Part shown: in pieces, positions 1-8,317 of the stretch | Layout of the letters: the number at the start of each line of letters is the position of its first letter | Position numbering within the stretch: position 1 is the stretch's first letter | Origin: JBPBPI01 sp050954885 | GTDB taxonomy: Bacteria; Pseudomonadota; Alphaproteobacteria; Caedimonadales; Caedimonadaceae | DNA: 40,474 nucleotides | Assembly (NCBI GenBank): GCA_050954885.1 | Contig: JBPBPI010000102.1 | Coordinates: 1-40,474, forward strand | Direction: 5' to 3' | Position numbers and translations under genes: made by a program | The notes under the pieces: model-generated | Databases searched by the model: none | Seen by the model: the letters and a program-made list of their open reading frames with translations, nothing else | What the model was told of the DNA's origin: nothing

Positions 1-98
1 AAGACTCAGAAAGGACAGAGCCACCCCTTTAAACTTCTTACACAACCTAGATCATAATCTTGCCATTATGTAAAAACATAAACTCATTCAGCTATAGA
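1..98 (+). mobile_element. Insertion sequence end (left copy of 97-bp terminal inverted repeat)
   Basis: Bases 2-98 are the exact reverse complement of 40378-40474, so the two ends of the window carry the same 97-bp sequence pointing inward. Frame 2 is open from base 2 to a TAA at 71-73 and reads RLRKDRATPLNF and onward to the stop, as expected for the last codons of a transposase lying about 25 bp from the element's end. The adjoining EAL gene begins abruptly at about base 99, which fits an insertion into it. The family cannot be named from so little. The likely explanation is that the contig was cut where it ran into a multicopy insertion sequence. Confidence 0.6.
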
Positions 99-99
99 G

Positions 100-615
100 C
101 GTAAAAATGCTCATTTTTTAGACGAAATAGATGAAGTTATTGCTGTTAATAATTTGGACCCTTCTTGGCTTGAAATTGAAATTACAGAATCAGGACTCAT
201 CAGCAATTTGGACTTTTTCTTGGAAATTCTACAAAGCATCCGAGACAAAGGACTTTCTCTGGCTATTGACGATTTTGGCACCGGTTATTCCAATTTTAGT
301 TATTTAAATATTTTGCCTGTTAACAAACTTAAAATTGATAAATCTTTCATCCAAGATCAATCGGAAAAAGGCAAAAGTATTGTCTTGACCGTCTTGGCCC
401 TTGCTAAAAAATTAAACCTGAAAGTTGTGGGCGAAGGCATTGAAACCATCAGTCAATTAGAATTTTTATTCAAAAATCAGTGTGACGAAGCTCAAGGATA
501 TTATTTTTCAAAACCTCTGCCAAGACTTGAGTTCAATAACTTTATGAACGAACATCGTTTTGACACTCAAGATCATTCAAACAGCAATAAATCTTTAAAA
601 ACACAATATGTCTAG
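100..615 (+). pseudogene. EAL-domain c-di-GMP phosphodiesterase, 5' truncated by the IS end
   Basis: The reading frame is open from about base 82, without a plausible start, and encodes the C-terminal two thirds of an EAL domain. EAL proteins hydrolyse the second messenger cyclic di-GMP. Visible family motifs are EIEITES (metal-binding Glu), IDDFGTGYS (paired Asp), KIDKSFIQ (Lys), VGEGIET (Glu) and AQGYYFSKPLP. The EAL signature itself and any sensory or GGDEF part lie upstream and are missing. A TTG at 154 could start translation, but that would omit essential parts of the barrel, so I treat it as a remnant. About 30 residues follow the domain. What remains shows no decay, so the disruption may be recent. 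Confidence 0.8.
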
Positions 616-670
616 CGTGTGTCATAGATATCTTATAATATTGATATAGAATTTTAATAAGAAATCTTGC

Positions 671-2101
671 ATGAAATTTTTGTATAAATCTCGTTTCATT
701 TTTTTTCTAGGCTTATTTTGGCTTTCAATATCTTGTGCGCATGCTTTATCCATTGACGATAAAAGTCATTTGAATCAAACACAAGTTGATCAAATTATTA
801 AGGTTCCGCAAAAAGACCACCTTGAATTCCTAAAATCCATCATTAAATTGGCTAAACTTAAAAAAATTCCTCTTTCTTTAAAAGGAACACAACACAGTCA
901 AGGGGGCCATAGCTTTTTTAAAGATGCTTGGGTTTTGGATCTTTCCTCTTTGAACCAGATGCAGATGATTCAAAACAGAATTATTCGCGTTCAAACTGGC
1001 GCCAAATGGAAAGATGTTCTTGATTTTTTAAACGATAAAAGTCTCTCAGTTTCGGTCATGCAATCAGATTATGATTTCAGCATCGGTGGCACCTTATCGA
1101 CCAACGTTCATGGTTGGCAAGTCAACAAACAACCTTTAATCCATACGGTCCTTGGATTTCATATCCTACTAGCAGACGGTACCTATCATTATTGCAGTCG
1201 GGAACAAAACAGTGACATTTTTAAGGCAGCCATCGGTGGATATGGCTTGCTTGGCGTCATCATTGATGTTGATTTGGACGTTGTTGAAAATTCTTTGTAT
1301 CATTTGCAACAATGGGTTGTTGAAACATCTGATTTTCAACATAAATTTTTAACTCATGTGATTCAAAATCCTAAAGCAGCGTTGTTTTTTGCTCGATTTT
1401 CTTGTGATTCCAAAAATTTTCTAAAAAATATTATTTTTAATGTGTATGAAAAAGAATCCGAGATGTCCTCAAATACCACTCTTTCAAGTCATCGTTGGCT
1501 TCATGGCTCAGTTAATTATCTCTTTAGCCTAACCTATCAAAGTGATTTTTTTAAAAATATGCGTTGGTATATTGAATCTAATACATTTTTAAAAAGTTTT
1601 TACTCACATATGTCCCGTAATGCTTTGATGTATCACTCGGTTGATAATTATATAATAAAACATGAAGATTATACGGATCTGCTGCAAGAATTTTTTATCC
1701 CTCTTGAAAATTTTGATAAATTTGTGCGTTTCCTTCAATCTTTACAACCTGACATGATCAATTCATTGATGAATATTACGGTGCGTCATGTGCGTCAAGA
1801 TCAAGAAAGTATATTAAATTATGCTGAGCGCGACCGTCTTGCCTTTGTCATGTATTTTCGGGGTAAAAAAGATGCTGATTTTGATCAAAAACTTAAAAAT
1901 CTTGTGGTTAAAATAACGGATTACGCCTTGGCTTTGGGCGGCAATTATTATTTGCCCTATCGTGGTTACCAAACACTTGAACAATTCAAAAAATCCTATC
2001 CCAAGGCAGCTTTATTTAAGCAGATAAAATTAAAATACGATCCCCAAGAAATTTTTATCAATCAATTTTATGACCGTTATTTTAAAGATTTAACTTTTTA
2101 A
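671..2101 (+). CDS. Exported FAD-linked oxidoreductase (aldonolactone oxidase / DprE1-like, PCMH-type FAD domain)
   Basis: Residues 1-25 form a Sec signal peptide ending near CAHA. A PCMH-type FAD domain follows at about 40-210. KGTQHSQGGHSF is in the pyrophosphate-binding position (related oxidases often bind FAD covalently through a His here), followed by IGGTLSTNVHG and the AIGGYGLLGVI loop. The C-terminal cap ends in KYDPQEIFINQFYDRYF, as in sugar-lactone oxidases and related FAD/BBE-type enzymes. The probable reaction is oxidation of a sugar lactone or polyol-like substrate outside the cytoplasm; the substrate is unknown. It starts 55 bp after the EAL remnant, and its 3' end overlaps the convergent YciI-like gene by 12 bp. 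Confidence 0.72.
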   Translation: MKFLYKSRFIFFLGLFWLSISCAHALSIDDKSHLNQTQVDQIIKVPQKDHLEFLKSIIKLAKLKKIPLSLKGTQHSQGGHSFFKDAWVLDLSSLNQMQMIQNRIIRVQTGAKWKDVLDFLNDKSLSVSVMQSDYDFSIGGTLSTNVHGWQVNKQPLIHTVLGFHILLADGTYHYCSREQNSDIFKAAIGGYGLLGVIIDVDLDVVENSLYHLQQWVVETSDFQHKFLTHVIQNPKAALFFARFSCDSKNFLKNIIFNVYEKESEMSSNTTLSSHRWLHGSVNYLFSLTYQSDFFKNMRWYIESNTFLKSFYSHMSRNALMYHSVDNYIIKHEDYTDLLQEFFIPLENFDKFVRFLQSLQPDMINSLMNITVRHVRQDQESILNYAERDRLAFVMYFRGKKDADFDQKLKNLVVKITDYALALGGNYYLPYRGYQTLEQFKKSYPKAALFKQIKLKYDPQEIFINQFYDRYFKDLTF

Positions 2102-2386
2102 AGAAAAAAGAGACTCAATACCTGTGCCAAATTTGGTGGGCGTAAATTCAATGACTTGATAAGTTGCAATTCCTTCGCGCCAAAAAGGATCTTCTTTAAG
2201 CACCTCGTCTAATGCTTCCCGAGTCAAATCTTTGACCAAGATAACACCGCCTGTCCGTGGGATTTGAGGACCAGACATCAAGAAATGACCTGCTACATAT
2301 TGACGGTCAAGAAAACGCCGATGCTCTTCAATATGATGCTCGATAACGGTCAGTGGTTGAATATAGTGCAAAAGAACAATGAACAT
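2090..2386 (-). CDS. YciI-like family protein
   Basis: A 98-residue protein with the YciI fold signature: an N-terminal strand (FIVLLHY), a conserved HRRFL segment, GHFLMSGPQ, a GGVILVK strand and the EDPFWREGIATYQVIEF segment near the C-terminus. YciI-like proteins are small dimeric ferredoxin-fold proteins with a His/Asp pair in a pocket; their reaction is mostly unknown. The start is supported by a GGAAGG ribosome-binding site a few bases upstream. It begins 8 bp after the stop of the upstream Sel1 gene, so co-transcription is likely. Its 3' end overlaps the convergent FAD oxidoreductase. Confidence 0.78.
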   Translation of the reverse strand: MFIVLLHYIQPLTVIEHHIEEHRRFLDRQYVAGHFLMSGPQIPRTGGVILVKDLTREALDEVLKEDPFWREGIATYQVIEFTPTKFGTGIESLFSLKS

Positions 2387-2394
2387 CAGCCTTC

Positions 2395-3648
2395 CTATTT
2401 TTCATGGTATATAATCGAATATATAGACTTGAAATCTATTTTTTGGGAACTTTCATGTCTTATTTCATTCAAACCTTTTAAAATCTCTTTGGCTTTGATA
2501 TGTCCCAATTCATCAGCTTTTTGAAGACATATTAAAGCTTGAAGATCATTTTGTACGGTGCCCTGACCATACCAATATAGAATTGCAAGATTATATTGAC
2601 CAATTTCATTTCCTTGTTCGGCTGCTTTTAAAAACCACTCAAAAGCTTTTGTATAATCTTGTGCCACACCTGTACCATTTTTATACATTATCCCAAGATT
2701 GTTTTGTGCTTTTTGATCACCTTGATCCGCAGACTTTTGATACCATTTTAAAGCTTTTGTATAATCTTGTGTAATACCTCGGCCAAAATGATGAAAATTT
2801 CCAACATTATATTGAGCCGTTGCATCGCCCTGATTTGCGGCATCATAATACCATTTTAAAGCTTTTTCATAATCTTGTATCACACCTTTGCTGTACTCAT
2901 ACATGTAACCTAAATTACTTTGGGCTTTCGCACATTTTTGATCTGCTGCTCGACCAAACCAAATGAACGCTTCATTGTAATCTTGAGCAACACCTAGGCC
3001 TTCTAAATACATAACGCCAATTTGATTTTGTGCTTTTTTATCACCTTGTTGTGCGGCTTTCTCATACCAAAAAAAGGCTTTTGCATAATCCTGAATCACA
3101 CCTTGGCCTAAGTAATACAAAGTTCCAATATTATATTGAGAATTTTTATCGTTTTGATCCGCAGATTTTTGGAACCACTTTAAAGCCTGCGTATAATTTT
3201 GTTCCACGCCTTCGCCATTTTTATACATAGCGCCAATATTATTTTGAGCAAACGCAGATCCTTGATTTGCGGCCTTAAGATACCAATCAAAAGCTTCTTT
3301 ATGACTTTGCTTTATACCCTGACCCATATAATACATATGTGCCAGCTTAATTTGTGCCATGACATGTCCTTGATCTGCAACTTCTTTATACCATTTAAAG
3401 ACTTTCGTCTCATCCTTTGGTAGCCCTTGGCCTTTTTCATGCCTCATGACAAGCTTGAACTGATAATATTCATCATCTTGATCTATAGAATTATAATACC
3501 CTTTTAAAGTGACAGAATTTTGACGTACATCAATTTCATTTTCGACTTGCAATGATGTGATGTCAGATGCGCACACTTCCAAAGTCAACACATTTGAGAC
3601 AAAGTTTAAAGCAACCAAAAGCTTTATATAGTTGATAAATTTGAACAA
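2395..3648 (-). CDS. Exported Sel1-repeat protein (family member without F-box)
   Basis: A 417-residue protein with a Sec-type signal (about 1-28, ending VCASD) followed by eight to nine 36-residue Sel1-like repeats of the form AQxNIGxMYxxGxGVxQDYxKAxxWYxKAAxQGD. Sel1 repeats build alpha-alpha superhelices for protein-protein contact and are common in proteins of host-associated bacteria. After the signal it keeps the sequence EIDVRQNSV, also present in its downstream paralogue (EIDLRQNSV), but then passes straight into repeats where the paralogues carry an F-box-like module and a helical domain. It is the most promoter-distal of three tandem paralogues on this strand and precedes the YciI-like gene. 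The binding partner is unknown. Confidence 0.85.
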   Translation of the reverse strand: MFKFINYIKLLVALNFVSNVLTLEVCASDITSLQVENEIDVRQNSVTLKGYYNSIDQDDEYYQFKLVMRHEKGQGLPKDETKVFKWYKEVADQGHVMAQIKLAHMYYMGQGIKQSHKEAFDWYLKAANQGSAFAQNNIGAMYKNGEGVEQNYTQALKWFQKSADQNDKNSQYNIGTLYYLGQGVIQDYAKAFFWYEKAAQQGDKKAQNQIGVMYLEGLGVAQDYNEAFIWFGRAADQKCAKAQSNLGYMYEYSKGVIQDYEKALKWYYDAANQGDATAQYNVGNFHHFGRGITQDYTKALKWYQKSADQGDQKAQNNLGIMYKNGTGVAQDYTKAFEWFLKAAEQGNEIGQYNLAILYWYGQGTVQNDLQALICLQKADELGHIKAKEILKGLNEIRHESSQKIDFKSIYSIIYHEK

Positions 3649-3679
3649 TTTCTGACTCCCCTGTTTTATTTTTTTATGT

Positions 3680-3695
3680 AAAATAACAGAAATAC
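3680..3695 (-). promoter_or_regulatory. Shared upstream element, copy 1
   Basis: The plus-strand 16-mer AAAATAACAGAAATAC lies 31 bp upstream of the Sel1 gene start. Copies differing only in the two central bases lie 27 and 33 bp upstream of the other two paralogues (5097-5112 and 7269-7284). Equal position and sequence suggest a common promoter or leader element, so each gene may be transcribed on its own. No transcription start is known. Confidence 0.45.
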
Positions 3696-3718
3696 AGAAT
3701 GAAGTTAATTAATTTTTC

Positions 3719-3746
3719 AAGATATTTTTCGGATGCAAACAAATTA
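3719..3746 (-). repeat. 28-bp repeat spanning a stop codon (copy 1 of 2)
   Basis: This 28-bp sequence, which includes the stop codon of the 3744-5069 gene, is identical to 5135-5162, which includes the stop codon of the next paralogue. It marks the 3' boundary of a duplicated gene unit, as expected from unequal crossing-over or tandem duplication. Confidence 0.8.
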
Positions 3747-5069
3747 ACTTTGCGTACTTAAAAATTCTATTTGCTCTTTGGCATTGAGGTGTCCTAATAT
3801 GGCGGCTTTTTGAAACCAGTTTAAAGCTTTTGCATAATCTTGATTTACACCTTGACCAAGTAAATATAAAACTCCTAGATTGTACTGAGCAATAGCACAT
3901 TCTTGATTTGCTGCTTTCTCAAACCAAATAAATGCCTCTGTATAACTTTGTGTCACACCGCGACCATTATAGTGCATGGAACCAATATTATTTTGCGCAC
4001 CTACATTTCCTTGACTAGCAGCTTTATAAAACCAAGTTATAGCTTTATTATAATCTTGAGTATTTCTTTTACGGTTTAAATATAATTTTCCAAGATTAAA
4101 TTGAGCAGATATTAAGCCTTTCTCAGTCGCTTCCTGATACCAACGAAAAATTTGTTCATAATTATGAAAATTATCTTGAGCTAGATCAAAAATAAACTTT
4201 GCTTTTTCGGAATCTACAATTGATTTATACATAATTGTTTTTAATAAATCTGGTTGCTTTTTATATAAATGTGCTAAAAAGTTTAAAGAATATTCGTCTG
4301 TGCGAAGTTGTGAAGATATTTCTAAATCAATTTCACATATTCCTGAAACATTTAAGATAATGATTATCTCAAAACCCACTAATTCTTCATTTGAAATAGA
4401 GTCAATAAGATCTTTATTAAATTTCTTTAAATAATATAATGAATATAAGGGGTCTAAAAAATCTCGAATAAAAAATTTTCGCAACAATAGATTAGGTTTA
4501 GAAATATTGTATCCTATATATTTTTTTAAAAATGATAAATGAAGTTTAGAAAAATGATAAGCCAAATCTGACACAATGAAATGATGTGCCTTGCAATAAT
4601 TGCCAAATCTTTTAACTTCTGCTCGTTCCTCATCACTGATTTCTTTGTGAAAACGATCTCGATAATCTATCAACAGATCCCAAAAACCTTTTCTTAAAAA
4701 ATAGCTGTGCTTCCACGGGCTTCCACATGGAAAAGGCAAAGGTAAAACTTCTTTAAAATCAGACCTTTGATAAAATATTGGCTCAGTAAATTTTTCAAGA
4801 TGCTGATATTTCTTCGACACGGTAGTAGCACGAGATAAAGCAGCAGCATCAAAATTTTCAAATATGAGAGATGTAATTTCAGTCGGTAAAGTCAGGAGAT
4901 GATCTATCAAATCTATGTTTTTAACAGAATTTTGACGCAGATCAATTTCATCATCGACTTGTGATGATGTGTTGCTGGTGCCAGATGCGCTCAATGCTAA
5001 GGTGCATACATTTAAAACAAAACCTATGGCAACCAATAATCTTACACATCTAAAAAATCTGAATAACAC
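3744..5069 (-). CDS. Exported F-box-like / Sel1-repeat protein
   Basis: A 441-residue protein. Residues 1-29 are a Sec-type signal (ending ALSAS). An F-box-like motif follows at about 60-95: LPTEITSLIFENF, then LSRATTVSKKYQHL, matching the usual pattern of LP-x-E-hydrophobic, IF and V-x-K. A helical region of unknown fold spans about 96-310 and three to four Sel1 repeats close the protein. Eukaryotic F-boxes bind Skp1 and recruit targets to SCF ubiquitin ligases; bacterial F-box proteins such as Agrobacterium VirF and Legionella AnkB do this inside host cells. A similar role here is inference. It is the middle member of three tandem paralogues and has the same layout as 5160-7235 with fewer repeats. 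Confidence 0.75.
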   Translation of the reverse strand: MLFRFFRCVRLLVAIGFVLNVCTLALSASGTSNTSSQVDDEIDLRQNSVKNIDLIDHLLTLPTEITSLIFENFDAAALSRATTVSKKYQHLEKFTEPIFYQRSDFKEVLPLPFPCGSPWKHSYFLRKGFWDLLIDYRDRFHKEISDEERAEVKRFGNYCKAHHFIVSDLAYHFSKLHLSFLKKYIGYNISKPNLLLRKFFIRDFLDPLYSLYYLKKFNKDLIDSISNEELVGFEIIIILNVSGICEIDLEISSQLRTDEYSLNFLAHLYKKQPDLLKTIMYKSIVDSEKAKFIFDLAQDNFHNYEQIFRWYQEATEKGLISAQFNLGKLYLNRKRNTQDYNKAITWFYKAASQGNVGAQNNIGSMHYNGRGVTQSYTEAFIWFEKAANQECAIAQYNLGVLYLLGQGVNQDYAKALNWFQKAAILGHLNAKEQIEFLSTQS

Positions 5070-5096
5070 TTTGTTTTTACTCTTTTATTTTTATAT

Positions 5097-5112
5097 AAAA
5101 TAACAAAAATAC
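5097..5112 (-). promoter_or_regulatory. Shared upstream element, copy 2
   Basis: AAAATAACAAAAATAC on the plus strand, 27 bp upstream of the 3744-5069 gene. It matches the copies at 3680 and 7269 outside the two central bases. Confidence 0.45.
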
Positions 5113-5134
5113 CTAATAAAACCAATTACTTTTT

Positions 5135-5162
5135 AAGATATTTTTCGGATGCAAACAAATTA
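5135..5162 (-). repeat. 28-bp repeat spanning a stop codon (copy 2 of 2)
   Basis: Identical to 3719-3746 and placed in the same way over the stop codon of the 5160-7235 paralogue. Confidence 0.8.
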
Positions 5163-7235
5163 TTGTTGCATATTTAAAAATCTCAATTGCTCTTTGGCAT
5201 TCAAATCATCCAATGCGGCGGCTTGCCTATAATAATCCATTGCTTTTGACATATCTTGTTCAACGCCTAAGCCCTGCGCGTAACTGCGGCCCAGTGAATA
5301 CAAAGCATCTCGAGGAGACCGTCTATTGGCTTTTTGATACCAACGCTGTGCTTCTGTCAAATCAATATTTATGCCACGCCCGTGTTCGTACATCCATCCC
5401 ATAAAATATTGCGCATTGTCGCCGCCTTGATCCGCAGATAGACGAAACAACTTAAAAGCTTTCGCATCATCTTGGGCCACACCCTCGCCATTTAAATACA
5501 TGAGTGCCAGGTTATATTGACCCAATAAATTATTTTCATTTGATGATTTTTGTATCCAGTGTAATGCTTGGGTATAATCTTGGATGATTCCCTGTCCTTC
5601 TTTATAAAGACGACCCAAATAAACTTGTGCAAAACTATATTCATCTTGAGCTGCTTTTTCAAAATGAAAAAAAGCTTTAGAAAGATCTCGGCGCTTTTCA
5701 AGACACCCACTATATAACATCCCTAACACTTGATGTTCGCGCGCATCTAATTTGTTTTTTGTCAAATCAAGCACTTCAAATAAATTTTCGAAAATCTCTT
5801 CTGCTTTGATTGTGTTTTTACATTCTGTTTTGCTGAAATAATACAAATTCCCTACATTGAATTGAGCAAATAGATTATCTTTATTCGCAGCTTTACGATA
5901 CCAAGCAAGGGCTTGACGATCATCTTGTGTTACTCCACGACCATATTCATAGATACAACCAATTATGTTTAAAACAGATGCATCTCCTTGATCAGCGGCT
6001 TTGCGATACCATTTAAAAGACTCTGTATAACTTTGTACAACCCCATGACCATAATAATATTTATCACCTATATTGTGTTGAGCTTCTGCACTTCCCTGAT
6101 TTGCTGCTTTAAGACACCAAGCAAAAGATTCAGTATAATTTTGAGTCACGCCATAGCCATTATAGTACATGATTCCAATATCATTTTGAGCCGCTGCATT
6201 TCCTTGATTGGCTGCTTTAAGGCACCATGTATAAGCTTTGACATAATCTTGTATTATTTGATAACCCCGGCTGTATATCAAACCTATTTGTCTTTGAATA
6301 GATGGAGAATTACCTGTAATTGTCATATCATAAAAATTCAAAACGTTTATAAAATTAGTAAAATCTTGATTCTGATATTGGATCAAATCAGAAATGAACA
6401 TTGCTTTATCAGGATTTACTATTGATTTTTGAATAATTGTTTTAAAAATATTTGGCCGTTGTTGATACAAATTTTTATAATAGTCAAATGAGGATTCAAA
6501 CTCTATCAATGGTCCTGGTTCTATTTTAAGGTCATCTTTTTCTATGCCCAGGATGTTTAGAACAGTAGCAACCTCGAGCGCAATTAATTCATTGTTTGAC
6601 GTCTTTCCATTGCGACCTTGATTAAATATTTCCCAATTAAGGTTTGTATTAAATTTCGTTAGATGACTTAACATTTCCTTAGAATCGATACATAAAACTT
6701 TAGATTTTAAGCTCTCTGGCAAATGAAGTTCAGAAAGATGATGGGCAAGATTTGACACAATAAAATCATGCATATCACAATAACCTGCAAATCTTTCAAT
6801 TTTTTCTCGTTCATCATAATTAATTCTTTTGTGATAATGCTTTCGATAATCCATCAAAAGGTCCCAAAAACCTTTCCTCAGAAAATAGCTGTGCTTCCAT
6901 GGACTTCCGTCAGGAAAAGGCAAAGATAAAACGTCTTTAAAATCGGATCTTTGATAAAAAATTGACTCAGTAAATCCTTTAAGATGCCGATATTTTTTCG
7001 ACACAGTGGTGGTACAAGATAAAGCTGCATCATCAAAATTTTCAAAAATTAACCACAATATTTCGCGCGGAAGTGTTGAAAGATGATCTATAAAATCCAT
7101 CTTCTCGACAAAATTTGGATGGATAACAACTTTGTCGTCAATATATGGTGGCGTTCTTTCAGATGCTGATATATTTGTTGAGATAACAACCAAAACCACC
7201 AACAACCCTATACATTTAAAAAATCTTAACAACAT
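5160..7235 (-). CDS. Exported F-box-like / Sel1-repeat protein, long paralogue
   Basis: About 691 residues from the ATG at 7235. The frame stays open to an ATG at 7286, but I prefer 7235 because GGAG lies 7 bp upstream and the product then starts MLLRFFKCIGLL, aligning with MLFRFFRCVRLL of the paralogue. The order is: signal peptide (1-25), F-box-like motif (about 54-86; LPREILWLIFENF then TTTVSKKYRHL), a helical region to about 310, then about ten Sel1 repeats, one of them irregular with a TPR-like insertion. It ends NAKEQLRFLNMQQ, like the other paralogue (NAKEQIEFLSTQS). It is probably a host-directed scaffold or adaptor; the ubiquitin-ligase link is inferred from the F-box only. Confidence 0.78.
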   Translation of the reverse strand: MLLRFFKCIGLLVVLVVISTNISASERTPPYIDDKVVIHPNFVEKMDFIDHLSTLPREILWLIFENFDDAALSCTTTVSKKYRHLKGFTESIFYQRSDFKDVLSLPFPDGSPWKHSYFLRKGFWDLLMDYRKHYHKRINYDEREKIERFAGYCDMHDFIVSNLAHHLSELHLPESLKSKVLCIDSKEMLSHLTKFNTNLNWEIFNQGRNGKTSNNELIALEVATVLNILGIEKDDLKIEPGPLIEFESSFDYYKNLYQQRPNIFKTIIQKSIVNPDKAMFISDLIQYQNQDFTNFINVLNFYDMTITGNSPSIQRQIGLIYSRGYQIIQDYVKAYTWCLKAANQGNAAAQNDIGIMYYNGYGVTQNYTESFAWCLKAANQGSAEAQHNIGDKYYYGHGVVQSYTESFKWYRKAADQGDASVLNIIGCIYEYGRGVTQDDRQALAWYRKAANKDNLFAQFNVGNLYYFSKTECKNTIKAEEIFENLFEVLDLTKNKLDAREHQVLGMLYSGCLEKRRDLSKAFFHFEKAAQDEYSFAQVYLGRLYKEGQGIIQDYTQALHWIQKSSNENNLLGQYNLALMYLNGEGVAQDDAKAFKLFRLSADQGGDNAQYFMGWMYEHGRGINIDLTEAQRWYQKANRRSPRDALYSLGRSYAQGLGVEQDMSKAMDYYRQAAALDDLNAKEQLRFLNMQQ

Positions 7236-7268
7236 TCCATTCCATGTCTCCATACTTTTTTTCACTAT

Positions 7269-7284
7269 AAAATAACGGAAATAC
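7269..7284 (-). promoter_or_regulatory. Shared upstream element, copy 3
   Basis: AAAATAACGGAAATAC on the plus strand, 33 bp upstream of the preferred start at 7235. It is the third copy of the element seen at 3680 and 5097. Its presence upstream of 7235 also argues against the start at 7286, which would place the element inside the gene. Confidence 0.45.
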
Positions 7285-7297
7285 AAGACAAAGTTAA

Positions 7298-7813
7298 CTA
7301 TTTTTCAGCTGTATCATTGGTCTCAGGTTGATCTTTAATATCATCTTTTTGCATGGGGTAATTTAAATGACGCGCGAGGCGGTCCAGATAGCCATTGATA
7401 AACGCAATTTCTTTGCCTTGGTAATACGCACTGGTCAGGCGAGTGTATTCCATAATAATGACGGGCGCGGGTGCAGGTGTTGGGCGATTTAACATCTCGG
7501 CGGTGGCCACATACAAAATGGCCTTCAACACCATTTCAAGACGTTCGTATCGCCATTCTGCCGTCAGTGAATTTTCAATCATCGGTTTGATATCATCGCG
7601 ACGCGCGTAGGCATCAAAAGCTAACTGACGGAATAAGTCCACATTAGGTTGCGCCATGTAATCGTCGGACATTAATTGATACAACACGTATTGATTGATA
7701 ACCTGATGCGGAGATTGTGCGCGTTGTAAAATTTGATAGTAAGCTTGTACCGCTGCCAGACGTGCCATACTTGCCTTGTCATAGGCTGAAATTCGACGTT
7801 TTTTTGTTGCCAT
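7298..7813 (-). CDS. nusB: Transcription antitermination protein NusB
   Basis: 171 residues from the ATG at 7813 (MATKKRRISAYDKASMARL), the normal NusB length; the frame runs on to 7897 but that extension has no family resemblance. NusB with NusE (S10) binds boxA in nascent rRNA and recruits the antitermination complex. The family pattern is visible: an N-terminal Arg-rich RNA-binding helix, ARLAAVQAYYQIL, and the C-terminal VIIMEYTRLTSAY and FINGYLDRLARHL. In many alphaproteobacteria nusB follows ribH; here it is followed by the Sel1/F-box cluster, so the usual riboflavin operon is broken. It is divergent from the 7928 gene. Confidence 0.92.
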   Translation of the reverse strand: MATKKRRISAYDKASMARLAAVQAYYQILQRAQSPHQVINQYVLYQLMSDDYMAQPNVDLFRQLAFDAYARRDDIKPMIENSLTAEWRYERLEMVLKAILYVATAEMLNRPTPAPAPVIIMEYTRLTSAYYQGKEIAFINGYLDRLARHLNYPMQKDDIKDQPETNDTAEK

Positions 7814-7927
7814 GATTTGACCAAATGTTGAAAAAATGTTAGGCCTATTAATAAACGACCCAAGCAGATAATAGCAAGTTTTATCTTTGCGTGGCACTTT
7901 TTTTAAATTTAGGGATAAAATTTCAGT

Positions 7928-8299
7928 ATGTTTCCAATTAAAAATAAAATTATTGACTATTTTTCTAATTTTAAAATCAGTTGTTTATTAACGTCAGGCT
8001 TTGTTATATCTATACTGCCTAGTCAAGCAACGCAAATCGCGCCAGATTCATTGGAATCATTGACCCAAATTACGCAACAATGCCGACAACAAGTTGATGC
8101 GCTTTGGAAAGCACAAAGACGCGTGCCTGCGGACCGGCGACGAGATTTTCATATTGCCATCGGCCAAGCATCCAAAAGTTGTGATGATTTGACGGATCTT
8201 TTAAAACAATTTGAACAAGCGCACGCTTTAAAACAAAGTTACGAAAAATCTTTTAAAAATGCCCAAAATCTGGCTCAATCATCCCAAGAAACACCTTAA
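7928..8299 (+). CDS. Small exported protein of unknown function
   Basis: 123 residues. Residues 1-35 look like a long signal peptide (LLTSGFVISILPSQA) with cleavage near SQATQ. The mature part is helical and charged, with two Cys residues (QQCRQQ and KSCDD) that could form one disulfide in the periplasm, and a Lys/Gln-rich tail. I do not recognise a family. It lies 18 bp before xerC on the same strand, so the two may be co-transcribed. Confidence 0.6.
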   Translation: MFPIKNKIIDYFSNFKISCLLTSGFVISILPSQATQIAPDSLESLTQITQQCRQQVDALWKAQRRVPADRRRDFHIAIGQASKSCDDLTDLLKQFEQAHALKQSYEKSFKNAQNLAQSSQETP

Positions 8300-8317
8300 A
8301 TTGTTTGACATAAAAAT

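Noticed and set aside
2583..3423. Plus-strand open frames opposite the Sel1 gene
   Set aside because: They repeat the 108-bp periodicity of the Sel1 repeats on the other strand, have no ribosome-binding sites and encode low-complexity His/Leu-rich sequence; they are shadows of the repeat gene.
2395..7235. Regularly spaced repeated DNA considered as a CRISPR array
   Set aside because: The repeats are in frame, about 108 bp, degenerate, and encode 36-residue Sel1 units; there are no short identical repeats with unique spacers.
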